A stretch of 64,000 nucleotides of DNA from Cecembia calidifontis (GTDB lineage: Bacteria > Bacteroidota > Bacteroidia > Cytophagales > Cyclobacteriaceae). The stretch lies in the NCBI RefSeq assembly GCF_004216715.1, contig NZ_SGXG01000001.1:3084501-3148500 (forward strand), written 5' to 3'. The position numbers and the translations under genes were made by a program. Each line of letters opens with the position of its first letter. The stretch's first letter is position 1. A model generated the notes under the pieces. The model searched no databases and was not told the origin of the DNA. It worked only from the letters and a program-made list of their open reading frames with translations. Positions 16,433 to 24,241 of this stretch are shown here, piece by piece.

Positions 16433-17659
16433 CTATCCTGAGAGGAATAATTGGGTTTGCATATTTTGAAGGTCTTTTTGAAATATACTTTTAAAGTAAG
16501 CTTCAGGAAAAAGTAAGAACTTTTCAAGACTGACGTAGGAGCAAAGATTTTTTGCTGCTACCATGACCATGGTCGAGAAGTCTTCAGCCTCTTTTATCCG
16601 CTTATGTAGAACTGTAAACAGCAGGTTGAGTATTAATGCCATCCAAATCTGGATTTTGATCCCGTTCTCGCTGTCCGACAAAAAATTTCTGAGCTCAAAA
16701 TTCTGCTTTATCTGCTTGAAAAGCACTTCGATAACCCACCTGTTCTTATACAGAAGAGCTATGGTCAATGCATCCAATCCCTTAAGATTGGTGATAAATT
16801 CCAGCGTTTCACCGCTTTCAGGGTCAGCATAAACCACCAGTCTGGCCTCAACTGTCCGAGAAACTCCCTTCTCCCTGTAGCTCAGTGAGATAATCTGGTC
16901 CTTGATGATATCAATAGCATGCGTACAGTCAAACTCACTGACCACTTCATATCTTGCATTGTCTTTTTTTCTGGTCACAAAATATCTGTTTGAACTGTCC
17001 CATTTTTCAAAGCAGGAATAGCGGTTATATCCCTTGTCGAAAACAGCTATCCCATGCTCAGGCAGATCCATCACTTTTAAAAACATATTTTCATTTGTGG
17101 CCGCAGAACGGATACATATAAAATTGGGAACGCCTTCTGCCAGATTCATTTTAGCAAAAATCTTGGCACCTCCTTTTTTCTTTCCGTTCAGGGGATTGCG
17201 TCCGGCCCCTTTGAGGATTTCCTTGAACAGCGTGACCGTTGAGGAATCAAAAACCTCAACACGGCTGGGGTCGACCTCTCCACCGATATCAAGCCAATTT
17301 CCTACCAAAGATGCCCTATAGTATGAATACAGCCCTTTGTACAGTTGCTCAAAAACACGATAACTGCGCTTACGGTTTGCATCAGAAAGAGTACTCCTTG
17401 CAGGCAGCTGCTTCATTCCAAAAGGAATAAGCTTGGTAATGATCAGGCCGATGTTTTTGCATACCTCTCTTAGACTGCTGTTTCTGGTCAACACGGCATA
17501 AAAAATACAGATAAAGTGATCACTTGTTTTAAGTTTCTTGTAGTACCTATCCGAGTTTTCTTCCTCAACGACCTGATTGAATAGCTCTTTGGGAATAAGA
17601 GAAAGAAGTTGGGCGATGATAGGATGCCCAGACAAAAATTTATGCTTAACTTGAGACAT
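16433..17659 (-). CDS. IS4-family transposase
   Basis: A 408-residue transposase read from M-S-Q-V-K-H-K-F; an ATG nine codons upstream (17686) is also possible. The N-terminal part (L-S-G-H-P-I-I-A-Q-L-L-S-L-I-P) resembles DUF4372, which precedes the DDE domain in this family. DDE residues are visible: V-F-D-S-S-T-V near 145, A-V-F-D-K-G-Y near 230, and the Y-x2-R-x2-E-x5-K signature in Y-K-N-R-W-V-I-E-V-L-F-K near 325. All parts look intact and the flanking inverted repeats are perfect, so it is probably active. Confidence 0.92.
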   Translation of the reverse strand: MSQVKHKFLSGHPIIAQLLSLIPKELFNQVVEEENSDRYYKKLKTSDHFICIFYAVLTRNSSLREVCKNIGLIITKLIPFGMKQLPARSTLSDANRKRSYRVFEQLYKGLYSYYRASLVGNWLDIGGEVDPSRVEVFDSSTVTLFKEILKGAGRNPLNGKKKGGAKIFAKMNLAEGVPNFICIRSAATNENMFLKVMDLPEHGIAVFDKGYNRYSCFEKWDSSNRYFVTRKKDNARYEVVSEFDCTHAIDIIKDQIISLSYREKGVSRTVEARLVVYADPESGETLEFITNLKGLDALTIALLYKNRWVIEVLFKQIKQNFELRNFLSDSENGIKIQIWMALILNLLFTVLHKRIKEAEDFSTMVMVAAKNLCSYVSLEKFLLFPEAYFKSIFQKDLQNMQTQLFLSG

Positions 17660-17789
17660 ATTGTTGGTTCTTGGTCGAAACAACAATATAAAAAAGATGG
17701 GTAAGTTCCAAAAGAGCTGCCCATCTTTGATTTTTGTACTATTCTAGGATTTTATTTTTTATCTTGTATCAGTTCTCGGACGACAGTAA

Positions 17790-17798
17790 TTATTATTT
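17790..17798. repeat. Right copy of the target-site duplication of the first IS element
   Basis: TTATTATTT, matching 16336-16344. It lies only 17 bases before the start codon at 17816, so the IS end now supplies most of that gene's upstream region. Confidence 0.7.
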
Positions 17799-17815
17799 AT
17801 AAAATTTATTCACTT

Positions 17816-19291
17816 ATGACCAAAAATTTTACACTTACCCTACTCATTCTTTTTACCGTCCTCATTCCTCTTTTCGCCCAGGAAAGCCTTCAGCAAAGGC
17901 TGGAAAGGCATGTAAATGTACTAGCTTCTGACTCCCTGGAGGGCAGGGGACTGGGTACGGAGGGCAGGCTCCGAACCATCCAATACATAGAAAATGAAAT
18001 GCAGAAAATGGGTCTGCAGCCTTTTCAGGAGGACTCTTACTTCCATGACTTTTATTTCAAGGTGGGCCTGGTGAATCTTCAAGGCAGAAATGTAGTGGGA
18101 ATAATTCCCGGAAAGGATCCGGTACTGAAAAATGAATATATCCTTATAGGGGCACATTTTGATCATTTGGGTTATGACTGGTATCAAGATGGGAGCAAAA
18201 AGATTTATCCCGGAGGGGATGACAATGCCTCCGGTGTGGCCGGGCTATTGGAAACAGCAAGGCTTATCCTGCAAGCGGAGGTGCAACCCAAACGCAGTTT
18301 GGTCTTCATTGCGTTTGATGCAGAGGAAAGTGGCCTGATAGGGGCAGAATATTTTGTCAATGCAGAAAAAACCTTTCCGAATGAGGCCATCAAGGCTATG
18401 TTCAGCCTGGATATGATCGGGATGTTGTCAACGGTCAAGGAATTGGAATTGAAAGGATGGAATACCTTGGCCGATGCAGATGAATTATTGGCTTTGGCTC
18501 AAGGAAGGCAGGCCATTCCGGTAAAGAGGGGTTTTGAAATAGAAAGGCATACCGATACCTGGCCTTTTGGCAGCAGGGGAATTCCTGCTGTGCATGTTCA
18601 TACTGGACTGAAATCCCCTTACCATAAACCCGAGGATAAAGCAGATTTGTTGGATTATGATGGTATGGCCAAGATCACAAAGTTTTTGGCAGGATTGACC
18701 ATGGAAATGGCCAATGCGGAAACCCTGGAACCGGCCAGAAATTTCAATGCCACCGTGGCCGTGTATGGCAAACCGCTAAAATTTGGAGCACAGTTTGGCA
18801 TCGGGAGCTCACGAAACATCAATGAGACTTCCTCTTACCGTGAATTTGGTTTAGGGGCCATAGAGGCGGGATTGTATAGCAGATGGAGGATAAGCCGCAC
18901 TTTTGAGTTGGCAGTAAGCACACTTTATGACCTGAACGGGAGTTTGGTGGAAGGGGAGAGGTTCAGAAGGCATTCCATCACCGTGCCCGCTTTGATCCGG
19001 GCGAATTCTTTTTACGCAGAAGATGGTTTGTTTAGGCTGTTCAGTGGAGTAGGTCCTTACTTTAGACAGCATGTAAGGCAGCGTTTGTCGGAAGGTGCAC
19101 AGGAAGTCTTGGGCCCCTTGGTCGAATTTCCTGATCAGGAATGGGGAATAAGTTTCCAGCTTGGTTTCCAGGTTTCCAAGATTACGGTGACTACGGAATG
19201 GCGTTCAGCGGTGACGCAGCCATTTAAGCTTCCTGGGGATACGGAAATTTATAACAGGAATTTTAGGGTGGGGATTGCTTATGAATTTTAA
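17816..19291 (+). CDS. Exported M28 zinc peptidase fused to a probable outer-membrane barrel
   Basis: A 491-residue protein with a signal peptide (hydrophobic 6-20, ending L-F-A-Q). Residues about 25-300 are an M28 aminopeptidase domain with all metal ligands visible: H114 (G-A-H-F-D-H), D136 (G-G-D-D-N-A-S-G), E170/E171 (D-A-E-E-S-G), D199 (L-D-M-I-G) and a histidine near 269. Residues about 310-491 form alternating strands (F-G-A-Q-F-G-I-G-S, F-E-L-A-V-S) ending in F-R-V-G-I-A-Y-E-F, with the terminal Phe typical of outer-membrane barrels. The arrangement suggests a peptidase displayed at or tethered to the outer membrane. The peptidase call is firm; the barrel reading is inference. The start lies 17 bases from the duplicated repeat of the IS. 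Confidence 0.85.
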   Translation: MTKNFTLTLLILFTVLIPLFAQESLQQRLERHVNVLASDSLEGRGLGTEGRLRTIQYIENEMQKMGLQPFQEDSYFHDFYFKVGLVNLQGRNVVGIIPGKDPVLKNEYILIGAHFDHLGYDWYQDGSKKIYPGGDDNASGVAGLLETARLILQAEVQPKRSLVFIAFDAEESGLIGAEYFVNAEKTFPNEAIKAMFSLDMIGMLSTVKELELKGWNTLADADELLALAQGRQAIPVKRGFEIERHTDTWPFGSRGIPAVHVHTGLKSPYHKPEDKADLLDYDGMAKITKFLAGLTMEMANAETLEPARNFNATVAVYGKPLKFGAQFGIGSSRNINETSSYREFGLGAIEAGLYSRWRISRTFELAVSTLYDLNGSLVEGERFRRHSITVPALIRANSFYAEDGLFRLFSGVGPYFRQHVRQRLSEGAQEVLGPLVEFPDQEWGISFQLGFQVSKITVTTEWRSAVTQPFKLPGDTEIYNRNFRVGIAYEF

Positions 19292-19433
19292 GAGAAAAGT
19301 TGGGTTTTGAAGGGGGGATTTCTAAAGTATTGAAACATTAAAGAGTTGAGGTTTTTAAGGATTTTATTAAGGGGTGAAATTAGAGACAAGAGACAAGGAT
19401 TAAAGGGACGGTTAGCTACTGGAAAAGAGTTGT

Positions 19434-19459
19434 CCTTGTCATTTCGAGGAAGGAGAAAT
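19434..19459 (+). repeat. Copy A of a CCTTGTCA hairpin repeat family
   Basis: CCTTGTCA (19434-19441) leads into stem ATTTC, loop GAGGAAGGA, stem GAAAT. Copies at 23932-23981 (+) and 24038-24063 (-) keep the leader and the loop end but have different, still complementary stems. Confidence 0.65.
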
Positions 19460-19749
19460 TTAAAAAATGATGGACTTGCTGAGCTTCCCGAAATTTGTAA
19501 TTTCGTGAAGCGATAAAGCGGATTTTCAATCCGCAAATGGCTGTCCACACCCGCCTGCCTAGGGCAGGAATTACACGGATTTTCACAAATTCTTTGAGTT
19601 TGATGCTTGTGAGGTATCTCAAAACGGCAGTTCAGATCAAAGGCATCATAGAAAACTGGATTAGCGCAGGCTTGCGGATTTCCACTAATGTTCTTGTTAA
19701 TCAAATGTACAGCAATAGGGATGAGCCTCCTAGATAAAGGTTTAAATTT

Positions 19750-19850
19750 AACCCCATTTGGGGTTGGTTGGACGGTATGAAATTTTCGCCATTTTACCAC
19801 CGGATTTAATCCGGGGCAAATAACCTTTGGTATTTAATCCCTTCGGGATT
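19750..19850. repeat. Row of three short hairpins
   Basis: AACCCC-ATTT-GGGGTT (19750-19765), CCGGATT-T-AATCCGG (19800-19814) and AATCCC-TTC-GGGATT (19836-19850) follow one another within 101 bases. They resemble intergenic repeat debris rather than terminators because T runs are absent. Confidence 0.55.
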
Positions 19851-19944
19851 GATTTGACCTAATAGCAAGAAAAGTTTGATAAATTGTTTTTATTTCCACA
19901 AAGTCACAAAAGTTCACAAAATCAATCTGAAAAAGTAGGATTAG

Positions 19945-19987
19945 AACAAAGACCTCTGGGGTTTTGGAAACCCCAGAGGTCTTTGTT
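19945..19987. terminator. 20-bp perfect palindromic stem after the tricorn gene
   Basis: AACAAAGACCTCTGGGGTTT and its exact complement flank a TGG loop, 24 bases beyond the 3' end of the - strand gene at 20011. The long perfect stem could terminate that transcript but lacks a long T run, and it resembles palindromic intergenic repeats scattered in Bacteroidota genomes. Confidence 0.6.
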
Positions 19988-20010
19988 AATAAAATGAAGA
20001 AATCAAAATC

Positions 20011-23000
20011 TTAATCCTTAGGCCTGAAGTAGCGGATAGGGGCCTGGGGCTCAGGTTTGAGCTCCACACCCTCGGTTTCCAATAGCTTTAAGGCTTCCTG
20101 AACGGCCCTTTCTAACTGTGGATCCCTGCCCTCGATCACATCTTTTGGCGTTTGTTCCACAGGAATATCCGGCTTTACACCAACACCCTCTACAGCCCAT
20201 TCTCCATCCACATCAAAGAATCCTCCTCTTGGAGCCACCATCCTGCCCCCGTCAATAAAGGCTGGGGTGTCCCAGGTTCCAACCAAGCCTCCCCAGGTCT
20301 GCGTACCGATCAAAGGTCCGATCTCCATTTTGCTGAACAGGTAGGGGAGCAAGTCTCCTCCTGAACCGGCCCTTTCGTTGATCAGCATTACCTTGGGACC
20401 CCAGATGCCGGACATCGGAGTAGTAAACGGCCTACGGTCATTGGCGCGGCTGTTGAAATAACCGTGAAGCTGCCTGCCCATGATATCAACCATATAATCG
20501 GCTGCAGAACCGCCTCCGTTGTTCCGCTCATCAATCACGGCGCCTTTTTTGTCCTGTTGGGCAAAATAATAGCGGTTGAAATAGGAATAACCACCCTGAC
20601 CGGTATTGGGTACATAAACATAGGCCAATTTGCCCCCTGAAAGGGCGTCCACCTTGCGACGGTTGCCTTCCACCCAATCCATCATGCGCAGCTGTCCTTC
20701 ATTGGCCACTGGAACCACGGTAATCCATCGGGCATTGGTACCATTAGCCTGATCACTGACTTTCAATTTGATCTGTTTGCCTGCTGTGTTCTCAAAATAT
20801 TGGTAGAAATTCTCTTGGCTGTCCAAAGTGACCCCGTTTACTTCAAGAATGTAGTCACCTTCTTTCACATCTACGCCAGGGACTGACAATGGTGCCTGAA
20901 GCGTAGGATTCCAGTTTTCGCCATGGTAAATCTTTTTGATACGGTATTTGCCATTTTCAAGGGCGATATCTGCACCGAGCAGACCAATATCTACCGTCTT
21001 AACATTTGGGAAATCACCGCCTGAGGTATAGCTATGCCCAACGGCCACTTCACCGCCTAAGATATCGATCACATAGTTCATGTCAGAGCGGTGCTTGACA
21101 TGGGCTACCCAAGGCCTGTACCACTCATAAATTTCATCCCAAGGGGCACCATGCACATTGTCCACATAGAGGAAGTCCCGCTGATACCTCCAGCCTTCGC
21201 GGTAAATCTGCTCCCATTCTTCTTTAGGGTTGATTTTTATTTTGAAACCCGAAAGGGCCTTCAGGGCGCCATCTCCCGGTTTTTTAGGGCTACCAGTGGT
21301 TTCTACAATGCCCCAGTTGCCATTGGCCCGGTAAAGGAGAGACTTACGGTCAAAGGAGACGGTCGCCGTATTGACTCCCGTTAGATAGGCTTCAGATTTT
21401 CTGTCTTTGAAATTGTAGCGGTGGAGTGTCTGCCCGGTCTGATTGGGGATATTTTCCAGGTAAAAGACATGGTTTTCAGGACCGGCAATCAGGGCTGTAT
21501 AATTCCTGTCCGGAATATCCACAGCAACGATGCGCTGGGACAACCCTTCCTCATCTATGGTGACCGTAACGCTTTTATTATTGTCTTTTTTCTCCCCGTT
21601 CTCTGTTTTGGGCAATTCTTCATTGCTTTCCGGTAGGAGAGGAGACTTACCGGTTTTGCTGAGTACAGCCAGGTACAGACTTCTTGTTACCGGTCTGTCA
21701 TAACTGCTCATGTCCAGCCAACCAGTATTTAAGCCAAAATTGGTGGAGGCCAGAAAATACAGGTATGCTCCATTTTGGTCCCAAACGGGTGTGATGGCAT
21801 CGGCCATACCGTCTGTTATCTGTATTTTCTTACCTGTTTCCACATTGTAAGTAAATATGGCCTTGAACTGATTGTCCAAAAGGCGGGCATATGCCACCCA
21901 CTTGCTGTCCGGGGACCAAACGGGATTTAGACTCCTGTTGGGATGGGCAAAGCGGTCGGTATCTGCTATTTTAGCTGTACCTGTGGCTACATTGACTATC
22001 CAAAGGTTATAATCCGTATCCGTAAAGGCGATGTGCTTGCCGTCTGGAGACCAATCGGGCTTGAAAAAGAAGGTGCTTTTAGGCAAGGTGATGGTTCTCG
22101 CTGGCTTTAACCCTTCTTGGTCCCCGATCATCAATTGGTATTCACCACTGGCATCAGAAAACCAGGCGATCTGCTGTCCGTCTGGAGACCAAACCGGAGC
22201 TCTTTCTGCAGCTCTTGAAGTGTTGGTGAGATTTCTGGCATCGCCTTTTTCCTTAGGGACTGTAATGATTTCTCCTCTGTATTCGAAAAGTGCCCTTTGT
22301 CCGGTCGGAGAGAGGGATGCGTTAAGCAAACCTCTTTGGTTTACCTCATGCCATCTTTCTCTGGCCCAATGGAAATCACCCTTGATATGGATTTCCAGTT
22401 GTTTGGTCTGACCAGTGGCTGGATTCAAGAGGTGAAGGTAACCGCCCTGTTCATAGACGATTTCGGTTCCATTCGAGTCCAGGTTTTTGACATCAAAATC
22501 CTTGTGAAAGGTTTCCTGTTTCAGATCACTGGTTGCAGGGTCATAAGACCAGATGTTATTGGCAAAATCCCTTTCAGAAAGGAAAAATACCCTATTTCCA
22601 TGCCAAATGGGCTGGGTATGTCTTTCATTATCGGCCTGGGGCGTCATCTTCAGTTCGAAGGTTTCCAAGTCCACCACCCAAATGGGTTTGGCCTGTCCCC
22701 CTCTGTAATTTCTCCATTCAGGATCCCAAAAGGCAATCTGCTGGTAGGCGATATATTTGCCATCATTGGAAATCCTGCCATTTACGGCCCTAGGGATAGG
22801 AAGTGGTTCTTCCATGCCTCCGGTAACAGGAATGCGGAAGAATTTAGATTCCTTGGTAGGGACATTTTCCCTGGCAGAGGTGAAGAGCACATACTTGCCA
22901 TCCGGTGTCCAACCGGTCACCAGGTCTGCCCCGGGATGCCAGGTCAATCTTTTGGGTTCTCCTCCTTCTACAGGAATGACATAGACATCTGTATTTCCGT

Positions 23001-23244
23001 CATATTGGGCAGTGAAAGCAATGTATTTGCCGTCAGGGGAGAAGTTTGGCAGGTTTTCGGCTCCTTCATTGGAAGTAAGGCGGATGGCATCCCCACCGTT
23101 TTTGGGAACTCTCCAGAGGTCATTGGCATGGACAAATACAATGTAATCCTTGCTGATGGCAGGTTCTCTTAGCAACATGCTTCCCTGGGCGAAGAGGCCT
23201 TCAAGAAGCAAAAAGCTAAGACCTAAGAAAAGTAATTTTCTCAT
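20011..23244 (-). CDS. Tricorn-like S41 protease, exported
   Basis: A 1077-residue protein with a signal peptide (M-R-K-L-L-F-L-G to L-F-A-Q-G). Residues about 35-500 carry repeated F/W-S-P-D-G-K blocks, the WD40-like/TolB-type propeller repeats of tricorn proteases. A PDZ-like domain lies at about 740-850 (G-D-Y-I-L-E-V-N-G-V). The C-terminal S41 domain shows V-I-D-E-R-N-N-G-G-G near 900 and the nucleophile block E-R-A-G-S-G-G-D near 960. Archaeal tricorn degrades oligopeptides downstream of the proteasome; the secreted bacterial homologues probably trim peptides in the periplasm. Full length with key residues present. Confidence 0.93.
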   Translation of the reverse strand: MRKLLFLGLSFLLLEGLFAQGSMLLREPAISKDYIVFVHANDLWRVPKNGGDAIRLTSNEGAENLPNFSPDGKYIAFTAQYDGNTDVYVIPVEGGEPKRLTWHPGADLVTGWTPDGKYVLFTSARENVPTKESKFFRIPVTGGMEEPLPIPRAVNGRISNDGKYIAYQQIAFWDPEWRNYRGGQAKPIWVVDLETFELKMTPQADNERHTQPIWHGNRVFFLSERDFANNIWSYDPATSDLKQETFHKDFDVKNLDSNGTEIVYEQGGYLHLLNPATGQTKQLEIHIKGDFHWARERWHEVNQRGLLNASLSPTGQRALFEYRGEIITVPKEKGDARNLTNTSRAAERAPVWSPDGQQIAWFSDASGEYQLMIGDQEGLKPARTITLPKSTFFFKPDWSPDGKHIAFTDTDYNLWIVNVATGTAKIADTDRFAHPNRSLNPVWSPDSKWVAYARLLDNQFKAIFTYNVETGKKIQITDGMADAITPVWDQNGAYLYFLASTNFGLNTGWLDMSSYDRPVTRSLYLAVLSKTGKSPLLPESNEELPKTENGEKKDNNKSVTVTIDEEGLSQRIVAVDIPDRNYTALIAGPENHVFYLENIPNQTGQTLHRYNFKDRKSEAYLTGVNTATVSFDRKSLLYRANGNWGIVETTGSPKKPGDGALKALSGFKIKINPKEEWEQIYREGWRYQRDFLYVDNVHGAPWDEIYEWYRPWVAHVKHRSDMNYVIDILGGEVAVGHSYTSGGDFPNVKTVDIGLLGADIALENGKYRIKKIYHGENWNPTLQAPLSVPGVDVKEGDYILEVNGVTLDSQENFYQYFENTAGKQIKLKVSDQANGTNARWITVVPVANEGQLRMMDWVEGNRRKVDALSGGKLAYVYVPNTGQGGYSYFNRYYFAQQDKKGAVIDERNNGGGSAADYMVDIMGRQLHGYFNSRANDRRPFTTPMSGIWGPKVMLINERAGSGGDLLPYLFSKMEIGPLIGTQTWGGLVGTWDTPAFIDGGRMVAPRGGFFDVDGEWAVEGVGVKPDIPVEQTPKDVIEGRDPQLERAVQEALKLLETEGVELKPEPQAPIRYFRPKD

Positions 23245-23318
23245 ACGTTATATCAGTTTGATTGAAAGAAATGCAATTTAAGGTATTGGGGGAAGGATTT
23301 TTAGCCGTTGGTATAATC

Positions 23319-23738
23319 CTATTCCTCTTTTTTGAAATCCATGCTGACTGAATTGATGCAGTAGCGGATGCCGCCCCGGTCTTTGGGGCCATCGGGGAAT
23401 CTGTGTCCCAGGTGGCCACCGCATTTGGCGCAGAGTATTTCTTCCCTGATCATAAAATGGGAATAATCCATCTGTACCACAATGGAATCGGGGCTTATCG
23501 GTTCGGTGAAGGAAGGCCAGCCGCAACCGCTGTCATATTTGGCAGAAGAGTGAAAAATTTCGTTCCCACAGGCTTTGCATTCGTAAATCCCTGTGTCTTT
23601 GTTGAGGTAATATTGCCCGGTAAAAGGCCTTTCCGTTCCTTTTTCCCTGAGCACATGGTAGCTGATAGGATCCAGCTCCTTTTTCCATTCTGATTCGGGT
23701 TTTTGGATGGGGAAGGTTGGGGTTGGTTTCTTTTTCAT
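23319..23738 (-). CDS. msrB: Peptide-methionine (R)-S-oxide reductase
   Basis: A 139-residue MsrB. The two zinc CxxC pairs are at 54/57 (C-K-A-C) and 103/106 (C-A-K-C). The G-C-G-W-P-S-F-T block is at 71-78 and the catalytic Cys is C127 in R-Y-C-I-N-S. It reduces methionine-R-sulfoxide in damaged proteins using thioredoxin. No signal peptide is seen, so it should be cytosolic. It lies 74 bases downstream of the tricorn start on the same strand and may have its own transcript. Confidence 0.95.
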   Translation of the reverse strand: MKKKPTPTFPIQKPESEWKKELDPISYHVLREKGTERPFTGQYYLNKDTGIYECKACGNEIFHSSAKYDSGCGWPSFTEPISPDSIVVQMDYSHFMIREEILCAKCGGHLGHRFPDGPKDRGGIRYCINSVSMDFKKEE

Positions 23739-24241
23739 GATTCGTGAGTTTTATTTTTATGCTGGGGTTGGTTGTAGTGGTTATAATTGTTGTAGTAGTT
23801 GTCGGGTTGTCCTTGTTGTCAGGTTGTTGCTGTTGTAATAGTTGTAGGGTTGTTGTTTAAGGGTTGTCTTTGTTGGATTATGTTAACCAGTGAAGGCCTT
23901 TAAGGGTTTCGTATTGTTAATTAGAGCTTATCCTTGTCACCTCCCTGCCCGTTCCGTTCAGGCGGGGACGGTAGGAGAGGTCTTTTCATCTTAATATATG
24001 GTAAATCTATCAACCAAGATGGAGAAGTATTTAATAGACACCTCCTTCGTCGGTGTGACAAGGAAAGGCATATTTCAGTCTATTATGTTTTAACTCCATC
24101 CAATACCTTTGCTGTAATTTTCATTCAAAGTAAAATGGCACTAATTAATTAAATAAATCAACAAATTAATTCATTCCCAACCCGACAACCCGACAACCAA
24201 ATCAACCAATTAACTAATCACTAATCACTCATCAATCTCCG
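23739..24241. other. Long spacer with GTT-rich tract and repeats
   Basis: No supported gene. Bases 23757-23885 are a strand-asymmetric tract rich in GTTGT. Bases 23932-24063 are bounded by the inverted 9-mers CCTTGTCAC and GTGACAAGG and contain two oppositely oriented hairpin repeats. Bases 24178-24238 are an A/C-rich tract of CTAATCA-type repeats up to the stop of the penicillin acylase gene. Confidence 0.65.
23932..24063. repeat. Element of about 132 bp with 9-bp inverted ends
   Basis: CCTTGTCAC at 23932-23940 and GTGACAAGG at 24055-24063 are exact complements. The left end forms stem ACCTC/GAGGT (23939-23943 with 23977-23981). The right end, read on the - strand, forms ACACC, loop GACGAAGGA, GGTGT (24056 back to 24038). 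It could be a small non-autonomous mobile repeat or a structured RNA relic. Confidence 0.6.

Larger units (their letters stand above)
16345..17789. mobile_element. IS4-family insertion sequence, complete
   Basis: The ends carry perfect inverted repeats, ACTGTCGTCCGA at 16345-16356 and its complement at 17776-17787 (14 bp if the outer TT/AA pair is counted). They enclose one transposase gene on the - strand. The element is about 1.45 kb, usual for IS4 relatives, and is bracketed by a direct repeat. It sits in the spacer between a divergently oriented gene pair (14968-16239 on -, 17816-19291 on +), so it breaks no gene but separates both from their original upstream DNA. Confidence 0.9.
19292..20010. 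other. Long spacer with hairpin repeats
   Basis: No convincing gene; short frames on both strands lack motifs. From left to right it holds a purine-rich tract with GAGACAAG repeats (19382-19400), one copy of a CCTTGTCA hairpin family (19434-19459), a CCTGCC/GGCAGG inverted repeat near 19555, three small hairpins at 19750-19765, 19800-19814 and 19836-19850, and a 20-bp palindromic stem at 19945-19987. Confidence 0.7.

Noticed and set aside
19537..19737. A small + strand frame in the spacer after the M28-barrel gene
   Set aside because: It runs through inverted repeats (CCTGCC/GGCAGG) and has no recognisable protein features.
22297..23172. A 291-codon open frame on the + strand
   Set aside because: It is antisense to the tricorn propeller repeats, which cause long open complementary frames.
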